A stretch of 64,000 nucleotides of DNA. Source: Triatoma infestans. Taxonomy: Eukaryota; Arthropoda; Insecta; Hemiptera; Reduviidae. Positions 21,610 through 31,559 of this stretch are shown here, piece after piece. The notes under the pieces were generated by a model. It was not told where the DNA came from, searched no databases, and saw nothing but the letters and a program-made list of their open reading frames with translations. Each line of letters begins with the position of its first letter. The first letter of the stretch is position 1. The DNA is taken from NCBI GenBank assembly GCA_011037195.1, contig JAAEAF010006774.1:1-64000 (forward strand), in the 5' to 3' direction. Both the position numbers and the translations under genes were made by a program.

Positions 21610-23290
21610 TATTTCAATCTCTTTTGAAATAAGAGATGTATCTCTTTATACATACGTATATTCTTTGTCAAACCAAAAGCACTGTATTTTCTTATTTAAA
21701 AATTGTAAATAAATAAATTGATATTTCCGCTTGAGGATTTTGACCGAAATATTCCTGTCGGGTCTCCGTGTGATACCCAAACGGAATTGCTGTGATTTTT
21801 TTATTTATTTATTTATTTTTATTTTATTTAAAGTAAAACACAATTTCATTTAAGTGTCTTAAGAAAATAATTTCATTTAGTAATCTATAAACTATTAATT
21901 ACGACAAAGCAAAATATTTTACAACTATGTATATTGAAAGGCCAAGCATTTTACATGATGTAACTATAAGGTTTCCAGCAGACATCCTGATTACTCCCCA
22001 GAGAACAAAGTGTTAAACTCGGTATACGAACTGTTGTAAGGAAACAGTAAAATTTACCCAAGGGAACAATTCAGGAATTCAGAAAATAGCGTACTGTAGT
22101 ATTATAAACCAGAGGTTTTACAAAAAAAAAAAAAAATGTCTTAGATAAATGTAAATATAAAGTTTTACAAATATTCATAACATAAACAACTGTTGCTTGG
22201 GTAATTATAAGTTATTCAAGTTATTCTGATATTATCTGAATAAAATACATAGTTGAAAACATGGTGTGCATGTAAACTCTTTAAATTTTTGACTCACTTT
22301 TGTTTTATTGGTTTTGTAATCTTGTATTTATTCTCTGAATTATGGTAAGAGGAAGTATTTCGATCATGTATGCGTATGCCATTCATTAATTATACATTCA
22401 ATTGTACAATTGTCGTTCAAAATAAAGATTTCACTAGCGAATGGACTTTCCACCTGTATTAAAATTTTATTCTAAAATCGGTTTCTAATTTTTATCTAGT
22501 TACAATGCATTTTTTTTAAATTCAAATCTATTCATGAATATTTGCTTTTTAAATAAAATTTTATATTGTTATATAATTCTAAAAATTATTGATATTAAAT
22601 CAATAATTAACTATTTAATTATTCTAATATAGATAATCTTAACAATTTCAAATGAAATGAATCAAACAGGAAGAAGTTTTAATGTGCTGTGACCTATTTA
22701 TGTTTAACCTATTGACCCCAGAGTTGTGGGCGGTGTTCACTAATATTCTATTTATAATTCCTTATCTCAATGATCTTTATTTAATTCTACAATATTTATG
22801 TTCAATAAAATATAGGTAATTTTGCTGAATGTTATTTAGTAAAATTAAGAAAATTATTTAATTAAAAAATGGAAAGTTAATATTTGTCATAAATAAATTA
22901 TTTTTATTATCGTAGCCTGCCTATGCAAATTTGCCAAAAAAAAAATGAGTAAACAGATTTTTCAATGTTAACGCTACCTTAAAAATACTTGTTTTGAATA
23001 ACAATAAACTCGAAAATTATCTATGAAACTGATTAATTATCAAGAAGATTATTTGAATGTATTATATACATAGATAAGTGGGGCAATGGAACACCAGTGT
23101 GATAAAAATAATAATCTAATATTTAGGGTTATATCATATAACCAGTTCCAGAATCCTATGAGATTACGAAAAACAACTTTTTATAATGAACATATCAAAT
23201 TATTTAATTAATGAACCAAGTTCCAGCTCTCTAAAGCAATGGGGGAAAACTCGCGACTAAATTTTTAACAGTGAAATGACGGATATACAT
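21610..23290. other. AT-rich DNA, nothing recognised
   Basis: Very AT-rich, with simple TTTA-type repeats near 21798-21830. No coding frame or repeat family I can support. Confidence 0.45.
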
Positions 23291-23299
23291 TTATTTAGC

Positions 23300-23560
23300 A
23301 CTATAAAAGCTGAAGAAGGTGGATGATATGAAAATTGTTTTGCTGATTGATTCCAGAGCCGCTCTTCTAGTGATAGCTTCAAAATCTCTGGAAATCAATA
23401 ATAAAATCTGCGAGTTTGCCATAACAAACTAAATAACCTCATTAGAGCTGGGAAAGAAATTATTTTCCAGTGATCCCATTATTCTGCGCATCATTGAAAA
23501 TAATTACGTATATAGATTAGCGTCAGCGGAAGCAATGTAATCTTAACCGGATCATTTGAT
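23300..23560 (+). mobile_element. LINE RNase H fragment
   Basis: One frame reads MKIVLLIDSRAALLVIASKS and LEINNKICEF. This matches the middle of retrotransposon RNase H (I-L-DS-AAL-A----S-----EC), including the catalytic Asp. It then stops. No other part of a LINE is next to it. Confidence 0.4.
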
Positions 23561-23665
23561 TCCCTACTAAACTGTCAAAAGAATAATAAATGCTGCCCAG
23601 GAATGTAAATATGGTAGGGAGAGGGGAAAAAGGGAGAATACCTTCAGACCTCAACCCTTATTTAC

Positions 23666-23764
23666 CTTTAGACCGCAGGAGTTGGGCATGATTAAATTCA
23701 ACAATACCTCCACCGGATAGGGGTGGCAAAATCTCCATACTTTCCCTTTTGCTATGAGACAAAT
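23666..23764 (-). CDS. cytoplasmic exon of the LDLa/TM gene
   Basis: A 99-base exon on minus between acceptor TATGTATTTTGCAG (AG at 23766-23765) and donor AAAG-GTAAAT (23665-23660). It needs one base from the previous exon (the TM exon ends with exactly one, giving H). It then reads LSHSKRESMEILPPLSGGG and IVEFNHAQLLRSK and ends with one base (phase 1). The length is a multiple of three and the frame is open throughout. The next exon in phase is at 16658. No domain is recognised; it follows the membrane segment, so it would be cytoplasmic. Confidence 0.7.
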
Positions 23765-24080
23765 CTGCAAAATACATATTTTAATGTACTAACCAGATAT
23801 CAAGACAACAGATACCAAGAAAGGCTGCATCTTATTGGGCTGTTCACAAAAGAATGGCAGGATTGCCGATAACTGGCGCGGGATAAACAAACAAATAAAT
23901 AATTTAAATAATTACTTATTTTTTAGACTCATACCCTTCGAATAAATTAATTTTCAAACCGTTCTTCGACTTGTTCATACTTTGTTCAGCCAAATCCAGA
24001 TATTTTTGGGCTTCCAAATATTATTAAATAACAAGAAATCTTCGAACCAAAAAAAAAAATATGGGAACATTAATGATCAA

Positions 24081-24319
24081 GTAGGGAAGGAAATAGCTAA
24101 GTGGTTAGCGTAATGGACTCTCATGCGGAGAACACGGGTTCGAGTCCAGTTGTGCTACCATTAGATTTTTTCTTCCTAGGAGCCTCTACAGCTCATTGCC
24201 CGGTGATGGACAGTATTGTCTGTAACGAGAGAACATTGTCCGGAGGCTGGCAGTGCACTGATAAGGCTCCGGGCGCCGGTGACCATAAATGTAGCGCGCC
24301 TTAAATAATAATAATAAAA
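24081..24319 (+). mobile_element. tRNA-derived SINE (family S), 12-bp TSD
   Basis: A complete copy. A perfect direct repeat ATTAATGATCAA flanks it (24069-24080, 24320-24331). The head has AGCTAAGTGGTTAGCG (A box) and GGGTTCGAGTCC (B box), and the tail is AATAATAATAATAAAA. The copy is little decayed, so this is one of the younger insertions in the window. The 12-bp duplication fits LINE-driven retroposition. Confidence 0.92.
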
Positions 24320-24469
24320 ATTAATGATCAAATCTCTAGTAATGCATAACAGAGACTGTAAAATACAATATTTTTCAATGGTGAAACATAAAATATTGCA
24401 ACAGTTATACATAATGTTATTTATAATGTTCATATGACGTTAGTGAGAGTCTCCAGCCCGAAGACGTTA

Positions 24470-26640
24470 GCCTATAATTTTCTTGAAAGGGGTTTACAAA
24501 ATACTTGCGGCAATAGTAGCAGCTAAGATCAATGAACATTGACAGCAAACGATCTCATGCAGCTGGAGTGTAGGCAGGGTACGCAAGAATGCAAGCAACT
24601 TTTTATACTTCGACTCCTTCATTGCGGCTCAGGTTTCCCAAAAGCAGCGCAACATCTCGATGGCCTGGATATAATAGAGGAAAGCGTTTGATTTGGTACC
24701 GCACAGTTGGCTATTAGAAGTTTTGAAATTATATAAGCCTTGAAAGAGCCTATACAAGTGCTGCGATTAAAATTAGGAGAGGGATTTATCAGAGTGATTG
24801 CCTGAGTACGCTGTGGTTCTGTTTGGCGCTGGCCCACTTGGAGCTGCTGTTCTGTTTAGAGCCACTTGATCCGAGTTAACCGCGGAGGTTACAAGCTTAA
24901 GGTAAATGATGAGTCGACCTTGATAAGCTCATAATCTACCTTTATCTTTATATGGACGGCCAAAAGCTACGCGCGAAATAAGGAACAATTGTAGAGCATG
25001 AATGAGAATGTGATATCCGTCTGCAGCTCGATAAAGATGAATTCTGGGCTGGAGAAATGTGCTATTTTGTATGTGTTTAAGGGGTGTGGAATCGATGCCC
25101 ATCGATCTGATAATCCATCCATCCAACCATCTGATAATGAAGAGCAAATAAAGAGTTTGAAGTCGGGGGAGCTATACAGATATCTCGCTATGCAATAATA
25201 TGTCTAAGTCTACGGGAAAGAAATGTGAGAATAAGTGCTGGGGAAATTTAAAAAGAGGTTGCGTTTAGTCTGGAAACCCATATAACTGGAAAGCCAAAGA
25301 AAAAAGCTGTTAACACATTGCCGCTACCAGCACTATCTTACAGCTTTGGGATCCTAAAGTGATCTAATACCTCGCTCCAAGAAATTGATAGGATGATTCG
25401 TACAAAGATAACAGATGCCATACTATACCATCGGTCACGTGGATGTATTTGTCCAAGCGAGAGGGTGGCTATGGTGTCTTGAGTATTGAGGAGCTGTAAC
25501 GGAGACAGGAGGTTAATATGCGGCCTACTCCAGTCAAGTAGAATAAGCTTATAAATTGCCGCAGTAGAGATGGACATAGGGCTTACAAATGAGTGGAAGT
25601 ACAAGAAGCTGCATGGCAGATTCTATAGTCACCTAAATAAACCACTTATGATTCTAATGTCAACTCCGTGGCTGAGGTCCAGGCGTTTTTTAAATAGCAA
25701 CTGAATTATAATCATCTACTTATGATCGTAATGTCATCTCCGTGGCTGAAGTCTGGGCGTTCTTTCGCAGAGATTGAAGGCTTCCTGTCTGCCATTCAGG
25801 ATCAAGTGATTCCGATGAGGTTTTACCGCCGGCACGTGCTGAAGGAGGAAACGCTGACGGATAGATGCCGGTTATGTTTTGTGGCAACTGAGTCTATTCA
25901 GCATATTATTAAGGGTGGATATGATGCTCTTACAGGGTCCGAGTATTTGAGGAGGCAAAACAAAATGGCCAAGCTGTATCACCAGGCTTTGGTGGTCAAG
26001 CATGGTGCCTTAAGGGAGACAATGCCATATTACAAGTACAAGCCTAGTGAGCTGCTGCAGGTTGAGCCTGTCAAGATATACTGGAACCAGGCTGTAGTCA
26101 CAGATCGTGCTGCCATGCACAACAGGCCTGATATATTAATGATTGATTGGGAAAAGAAAGTGGCGGAGTTAGTGTAGATAGCGTTCCCAAATGATGGGAA
26201 TACAAACTCCACCTATAGTCACAAAATTAGCAAATATCAGAACCTTGTGGCCCAGCTTAGAGACATCTACAGACTGGAGAGAGGGTGAGGGTGATGCCCG
26301 TGATAATTTCCTCTAACGGCCTCATTTCTAAAGCAATAATTGAGGCCACCGGCCGTCTGGAACTTCCGTTGCCGCTTATCGGCGATGCCCAGCTCCTGCA
26401 TACCGCCAAGATAGTGCGCAAATATTTAATGTGTAGCTGAATTTTAAGCACACTTTATGGCTGGTTGCGCTGTGAGAGACTGATGAGGGAATATGGAGAG
26501 GTGTATGGCTGTATGGAGAGCTGTTTCCGAATCTCCTCCTGCCTAAGAAGTGAGAGGGAAATTAGGTGACATGAACTGTGCAGAGGTTGTAGCTGGTGCC
26601 GCCTCTTTGCTCAGCGTTTCTGCCATGGCGTGATGCCCAA
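24470..26640 (+). mobile_element. LINE of the RLE-endonuclease type (R2/R4/Dong-like), degenerate
   Basis: Pieces in order: YKILAAIVAAKINEH-like RT start (about 24490), SMAWI and KAFDLVPHSWLLEVLKLY (about 24660-24740), then CAILYVFKGCG (about 25060) after the catalytic box region. LPLPALSYSFGILKW (about 25320), and PSERVAM (about 25450) follow. The C-terminal frame at 25722-26177 holds a C-x2-C...H zinc-knuckle segment and PDILMID. This order (RT first, restriction-like endonuclease last) separates it from the Jockey types. The tail is AATAATAAT. Stops are frequent in the RT. Confidence 0.75.
25722..26177 (+). pseudogene. zinc knuckle and restriction-like endonuclease domain of the RLE-type LINE
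   Basis: The frame is open for 151 codons. CRLCFVATESIQHIIKGGYD is a CCHC-type knuckle with its last Cys lost (C-x2-C, then H). YLRRQNKMAKLYHQALVVKH and ETMPYYKYKPSELLQVEPVK follow, then YWNQAVVTDRAAMHNRPDIL, the RLE active-site region with P-D and a later D. It nicks target DNA to start reverse transcription. The preceding 80 bases (25640-25720) are a diverged tandem copy of its start (ACTTATGAT, CTCCGTGGCTGA). Confidence 0.7.
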
Positions 26641-26649
26641 TAATAATAA

Positions 26650-27585
26650 TAATAAACCTTAAAAAAAAAATAATAATAGCAGAAGATGGAGTTTTCAAAG
26701 TAATATATATATCATAACGTAAATTGAATTCTTAAATAAAAGAAAATGCTAAGAAAGAAATTCTATAAAAGAAGATGAAAAAGAAAAAAAAAGCAGGTTC
26801 TTAAGAAAATAAACATATTTTCATCTGGCCTATATCTTATTCATATTGCGTTATCGTGATATATATATAAATTTGTACCAAGAATTACTATTCTTACAGA
26901 AGGTTGACTGGCCATCATTTGGTAAAGTTGTGGAGCAATGTTCCGGTATGAATTGAGTCTGTAAAGGCCATTTTACTTCCTCTCCTTTATAGCCATTTAC
27001 TTAAACAACATTCTCTTTTTCTGTTTCCCTTTCTATGCGGTAAGGTCTACAAAGAGCTGGCTGGCTACGTTGGTATGGGCAACAAAGAAGGAGAAAGCAT
27101 GTAAGCCGGTAAGCTTTAACAAAGCACAAGCTTAGCTTTACTCACGCGCAACACAACACTCATTTTACCTACTACTACCCTTTGTTTAATACCATCTTCT
27201 TTAAAACACAAAAGGTGTATGCCAAAGGAAGAAAAAAAAAAAAATTAATAAACTTTTTTGTGTGCATTTTTGGAACGTTCTTTCTGCTTTATTTATTTAT
27301 TTTTTTTTTTATTGTTTTCTTTGTTTCTTCAAATTTATTTAGTTTAAAAATATTATTGTTTTAGGCTTAAATAAAATTAACCAATTTTCTGTGGTCCCCT
27401 TTGAAAAAGAAATAATGAAAAACATAAATATAAATACAGTTTTTCTTTATATTTTTTTAGGTTTCTGAGAATTACAGGGCATAAGAGGTTTGGTTGGGTA
27501 AGACCTGGGCACTTGTGCCATTTTTAATTAAAATCTATAATTTTCAGAAGGTAAACTATCATTAATATCAAAAGGTCTGTACAGG
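26650..27585. other. AT-rich DNA, nothing recognised
   Basis: Begins with A-rich and AAT repeats following the LINE tail. A GC-richer patch at 27040-27105 reads KVYKELAGYVGMGNKEGESM in one frame but cannot be assigned. Confidence 0.4.
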
Positions 27586-27591
27586 ATGAAC

Positions 27592-29475
27592 TTTTTTTGG
27601 GGGTGTTATCACTATGGCCAGATAAAAGTCTATGGTTGTTTCCCTCTACCGGTGCCGGAATGAGACGTGCCCACGCTCTAATCCTCTGTTCATTCTCCAT
27701 AGCATCGCAGTCCATCAGGATATGTATTCGAGTCTCCTCCATCTCCCACAGAATCTGCTTTACTTTTTTGGCCCAGATTTTTCTGGTGCCAGCTGAGAAA
27801 GCCTATGCGGCAAACGAAGCCTTTTTTTTGCTCAGAATGATGCATGCCTTAGATCTTTTCCGTTTCTAATTACCCCGAGAGGTCTAACCTGCCTCTGTTT
27901 GGGAAGTTTTCCAGAGCAACGCTCTCTTGACTTCCTCCGCATTTCTGAGCTCTCTCACGAAGAGAGTGATCGCTTATCCCACGAAAGGGTACTTACTTCA
28001 TAAAGAAGATTAAGGACCTTTCTTGCCAGGGTGTCGGCCATTTTATTACCTTTCCCCTAGGCCATTTGCCCTAGTACCCAATACAGGGTAACTTTATTGT
28101 ATTTTTCCAGGTTGTTGAGATTGCATTCCGACGCATTGCCCGCATTGGCTGACGCATTTTCGATCTGTATGCTTAAATGGCGGTCTGGCTATCGCATAGG
28201 ATATCACAATCTCCTCATTCCGATATTTCTTGTTGATAGTGTACTGGACAGATCTTCCAAATGCGTGAATCTGGCCCTTCAGAACCAGACCCCTCAGAAG
28301 TTCTGAACTCATATGTATACCACACATGACATGTTCTTTAATACCCTACAGGGCGGATTATTTTTTTTTCTAGTATTTTGCTTCGTGGAAAAATTTGTGA
28401 TGAAGCTGTACTTCCCATTACTAGGGAGATGTAACTTTTCAAAGCTTCTCTTAGTAGTGACCTGCTTCGCACGCTGATAATCATAAGTCACACTATCATA
28501 GTATATCCACCTCAGGGATTAGAGGAACAACCCCCATTTCACCTGTTACGTTCCTGCACCATGAAAGTGCGTATAGCTTTACTGACTATTATTTCAATAT
28601 TTTTATTCCATAAGAGCTTACTATTAAAAGTAATCCACAGGTGATTAAACTCCTTCTTCCACTCAATCCCAACCTCCGGCAAATGAGATATTTTTCATAT
28701 GTGAACCTGTTTTTCTACTGGTTGCGTTTTAACACCGTGGTTCATTATTACCATTGGTTCATATTATCGTTGGTCCTTTCAACAAGTTTAAATAGTTTGC
28801 AGATACACATCTAAGACAATAGAATCATAAAACCAGTAATTTAATTTTTTTGGACATTTTCATTTAGTTTGATTTTCCATTTTTTGAACAAATTTCTAAG
28901 GATAAGCGATGGGTTTGCAGATTTCTATGTGCTATTTACTGGGTCTTGGTGAGAGGATAGGATTGTGGTGACATCTGCATAGGTGACGACAACAGTTTCT
29001 GGATGGAATGTGGGATATCTACTGTGTATATTATGTATAGGATGGGGTCAAGGCCATTGTCTTGCGGAACGCCCGCTTCGACTTTATGGATACGAGAGAC
29101 TGAGGTTCCGACTTGTTCTCGGAAGTGACGGACTTTAGGATAAAATAATAGATAAATGGGAGAATGCCCTTAGGTTTTCAGAGCAAACAAGGATGCCATA
29201 CTCGATCAAAGTCTTAGCTCACATCGAGGAAAACACCCGAACAACACACCTTCTTCTCAGGTAAAGATGCGATGGCGTCAACAACGCAAAGACACTATTG
29301 TATTGTAGAATAGTGACACCTGAACTCAAACTGGTGATCTGGTGTAATATTTAAGGATTCAATTATAGAAAGGATAGGACATAAATATATTTAATGACTT
29401 TCCTAAACAAAGGCAGCCAAAGTGATTGGCACATCTCAGTTTGCGATATCCAATTTGTTTTAACATTATTGTTTA
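27592..29475 (-). mobile_element. Jockey-type LINE: RT, RNase H, C-terminal knuckle
   Basis: Read on minus from 29475: HQFEFRCHYS-like RT box 2, VFLDVS region, KVEAGVPQDNGLDPILYIIY (about 29060), then TYADVTTILSSHQDP (about 28970; usual FADDTAI). The RNase H part holds GQIHAFGRSVQYTINKKYR and NEEIVIS (about 28230), and the end has MEETRIHILMDCDAM. The A-tail is the T-run at 27592-27598. The endonuclease/ORF1 half is missing. Catalytic YADD has become YADV, and stops are frequent. Confidence 0.8.
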
Positions 29476-29536
29476 CTTAGAGAAGGGGGACATTGTTTAA
29501 ATATAACTTAGTTTATTAGAATATATGTGCTTACTA

Positions 29537-30442
29537 CGAGAGTCATTCAATAAGTAACGAGACAAATCACAGTAGCTCAGAAACGCTTTGTTTAATCAAT
29601 ACAATAGTTTCAGAGCGTCAATTAGGCTTCCTTGTATTTAGTTTCCTATCAGCTGTTCGAGAGTATTTCGTAATCATAACCTCAAATATATTCAGCTAAC
29701 ATGGCGAGCCCGCTCGAGCATTCACCTCGGATGAACAACGCTCAGTGATTAGACTTTTAGTTGCAGAGAGTATCAAAGGTAGTGAAATCCACGAAAGAAG
29801 ATTGAAAGTATAGGGGAATAATTGCTTCAACCGTTCGAACGTTTACATATGGGTAGAACAGTTTAAAATTGGCCATGTAAGTGTCTGTGATGAGTAACGA
29901 AGTGGACGACTGGTTGAAGTTGCAACTTCCTCCCTCGAATATCGCATGATCGCGTTAATTCCGTACAACAGTCGTATTACCGTTGAACTGATAGCTGAAA
30001 AAGTGCACGCGAGCGTTGGAACTGTCCATAACATTTTCAGAATAAGCTGCAGGCGTAATTTTGCTTCATGTCAACGCGCGCCCATACACGTCACAGTTAA
30101 CTCAAGAAACACTTCAAAAAGTGGGGTGGGAGATCCTTCCACATCTCGCTTGCAGCCCCGACCTCGCCCCATCAGACGTCTATGTGTTTGGACCCCATAA
30201 AGAGGCTCTACGTGGGAAACATTTCCAATCCAATGAAGAAGTTAAAAATCAGGTGCAAAAGAGGCTTCGAGATCAACCCAAAGAATTTTATGCCAGAGGC
30301 ATACATAAATTAGAAGAACAATGGGACAAGTGTATAAATGTTGCGGGGGACTATGTTGAAAAGTAGCCAAAGTTTTGTATTGATTAAATAAATCGTTTTT
30401 GGGCTGCAGTGATTTGTCTCATTACTTATTGAATGACCCTCA
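29537..30442 (+). mobile_element. mariner-family element with internal deletion
   Basis: Inverted ends CGAGAGTCATTCAATAAGTA and its complement are flanked by TA (29535-29536, 30443-30444). The N-terminal helix-turn-helix part is present (ITVELIAEKVHASVGTVHNI). About 150 codons are then missing near 30045, and the frame resumes as LHVNARPYTS, SPDLAPSDVYVFG and KCINVAGDYVEK. The first catalytic Asp lies in the missing part. The second is mutated (LHDNARPH in the family is LHVNARPY here). It sits in an intron of the LDLa/TM gene. Dead by itself, but its ends could still be recognised. Confidence 0.9.
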
Positions 30443-30444
30443 TA

Positions 30445-30800
30445 GAATCATCTAGCGATAAACTTTATAAAATTATAGGCGGTCAGAAACGCCAAAAAAT
30501 GACAAAAGTTTGTTTGTATGAACCATTAAAACAGGGTAAACCTATTAGCAAGGAGAAAACAATGAAAAATAACAATAATAATCTAGAAGGCTATTTCAAT
30601 AAAGGGGACCTGCAAACGGTGATTGTCAAAAATGACAAGGGATTAAATCAAACAGTTACAATTAGGAAATAAAATTAATGGAAGCCTGGTGAATTGAAGA
30701 CTACTTTGCTTGGTAAATGGTGCTGATAAAGTAGAAAATCGTGTGAAAATAATTAATCGGAAAAAAACATAGAATATAATTGGGATTGAGAAATGTTAAC
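30445..30800. other. intronic AT-rich DNA
   Basis: A 79-codon plus frame (30433-30672) runs here but has low-complexity Asn/Lys composition and matches nothing. Otherwise featureless intron beside the TM exon. Confidence 0.4.
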
Positions 30801-30813
30801 AAATAGTACTTAC

Positions 30814-30966
30814 GAGGTAGATTGGTGTTATGGTGCTGATGAGGAGCTCGGCGACAGAAACAGACGGACAGTCCGACCAAGAAGGCGCACACGATCAGCA
30901 CTCCGCTCACTACCGCCACCACAAACAGGCTCATACTCATACCCAGAATTGTACCCATTTCGCTTC
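30814..30966 (-). CDS. transmembrane exon of a type I LDLa membrane protein
   Basis: A 153-base exon on minus. The acceptor is TTACAAAACTTTTAG (AG at 30968-30967) and the donor is GTAAGT (30813-30808). It takes the last base of the LDLa exon, giving R, then reads SEMGTILGMSM. A hydrophobic stretch of about 25 residues (SLFVVAVVSGVLIVCAFLVG onward) follows. The segment CFCRRAPHQHHNTNLP comes next, with positive charge just after the membrane, as expected for a type I protein. It ends with one base (phase 1). Intron to the LDLa exon: 230 bases. The next exon in phase is at 23764, about 7 kb away. Confidence 0.85.
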
Positions 30967-31196
30967 CTAAAAGTTTTGTAATATAAAAATGTAAAAAAAA
31001 AAAAAAAATCTACATATATTCAAAGATATTAATTATTCTTAGAAAAAAAACTGTGTTTTCACCAAACATTAACAAAATGTATCAAACAAACATCTTTCTA
31101 AAAAAAAACTTTAACAATTGCTTTTGAAAATCATAAACTAAGGATTTTGTTAATGCAAATTGATTATTAGTTTAATTATTTTATGTATACACATAC

Positions 31197-31319
31197 TTGA
31201 ACACTTTGAAGAGATGGTTTCGTCCGAACCATCGCCACAATGGTTAATGCCATCGCAGACTAAATCTGTGGCTATGCAAAACTCCCTCATTGTACACCTA
31301 AACTCCTTGCACGCATGTT
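31197..31319 (-). CDS. LDL-receptor class A domain exon of a host membrane protein
   Basis: A 123-base exon on minus between acceptor TTATTTTTACAG (AG at 31321-31320) and donor GTATGT (31196-31191). The 40 codons start HACKEFRCTMREFCIATDLV and end CDGINHCGDGSDETISSKCS. They hold six cysteines in LDLa spacing plus the calcium-binding D-x-x-x-x-C-x-D-x-S-D-E pattern. It joins the next exon in frame across phase 1. An extracellular LDLa followed at once by a single membrane span occurs in CUB/LDLa receptors such as Neto, LEV-10 and LRP12 types. Which of these it is cannot be told without the 5' exons, which I did not find with confidence. Confidence 0.88.
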
Positions 31320-31559
31320 CTGTAAAAATAAATATTAATTTTGGTTAATATAAAATAAAAACGTTATATTTAAGAGATAAATACGTTATAATTTCATATT
31401 TTATAAAAAAAAAACAACATTTTAGGTACATAAGAAAACAAAAGTAAATTATATATTTTTTATTCGACAAGAGAGTATAGTTCTACAAAAGAAAATCATA
31501 AATGATCTTTATTCTCATATTGTACATATTTATTTATTTTCCTATAACAGTTGAATAAT

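Noticed and set aside
24084..24160. tRNA gene
   Set aside because: A and B boxes are present, but the acceptor stem does not close and the same head occurs in at least five dispersed copies with a common body. It is a SINE.
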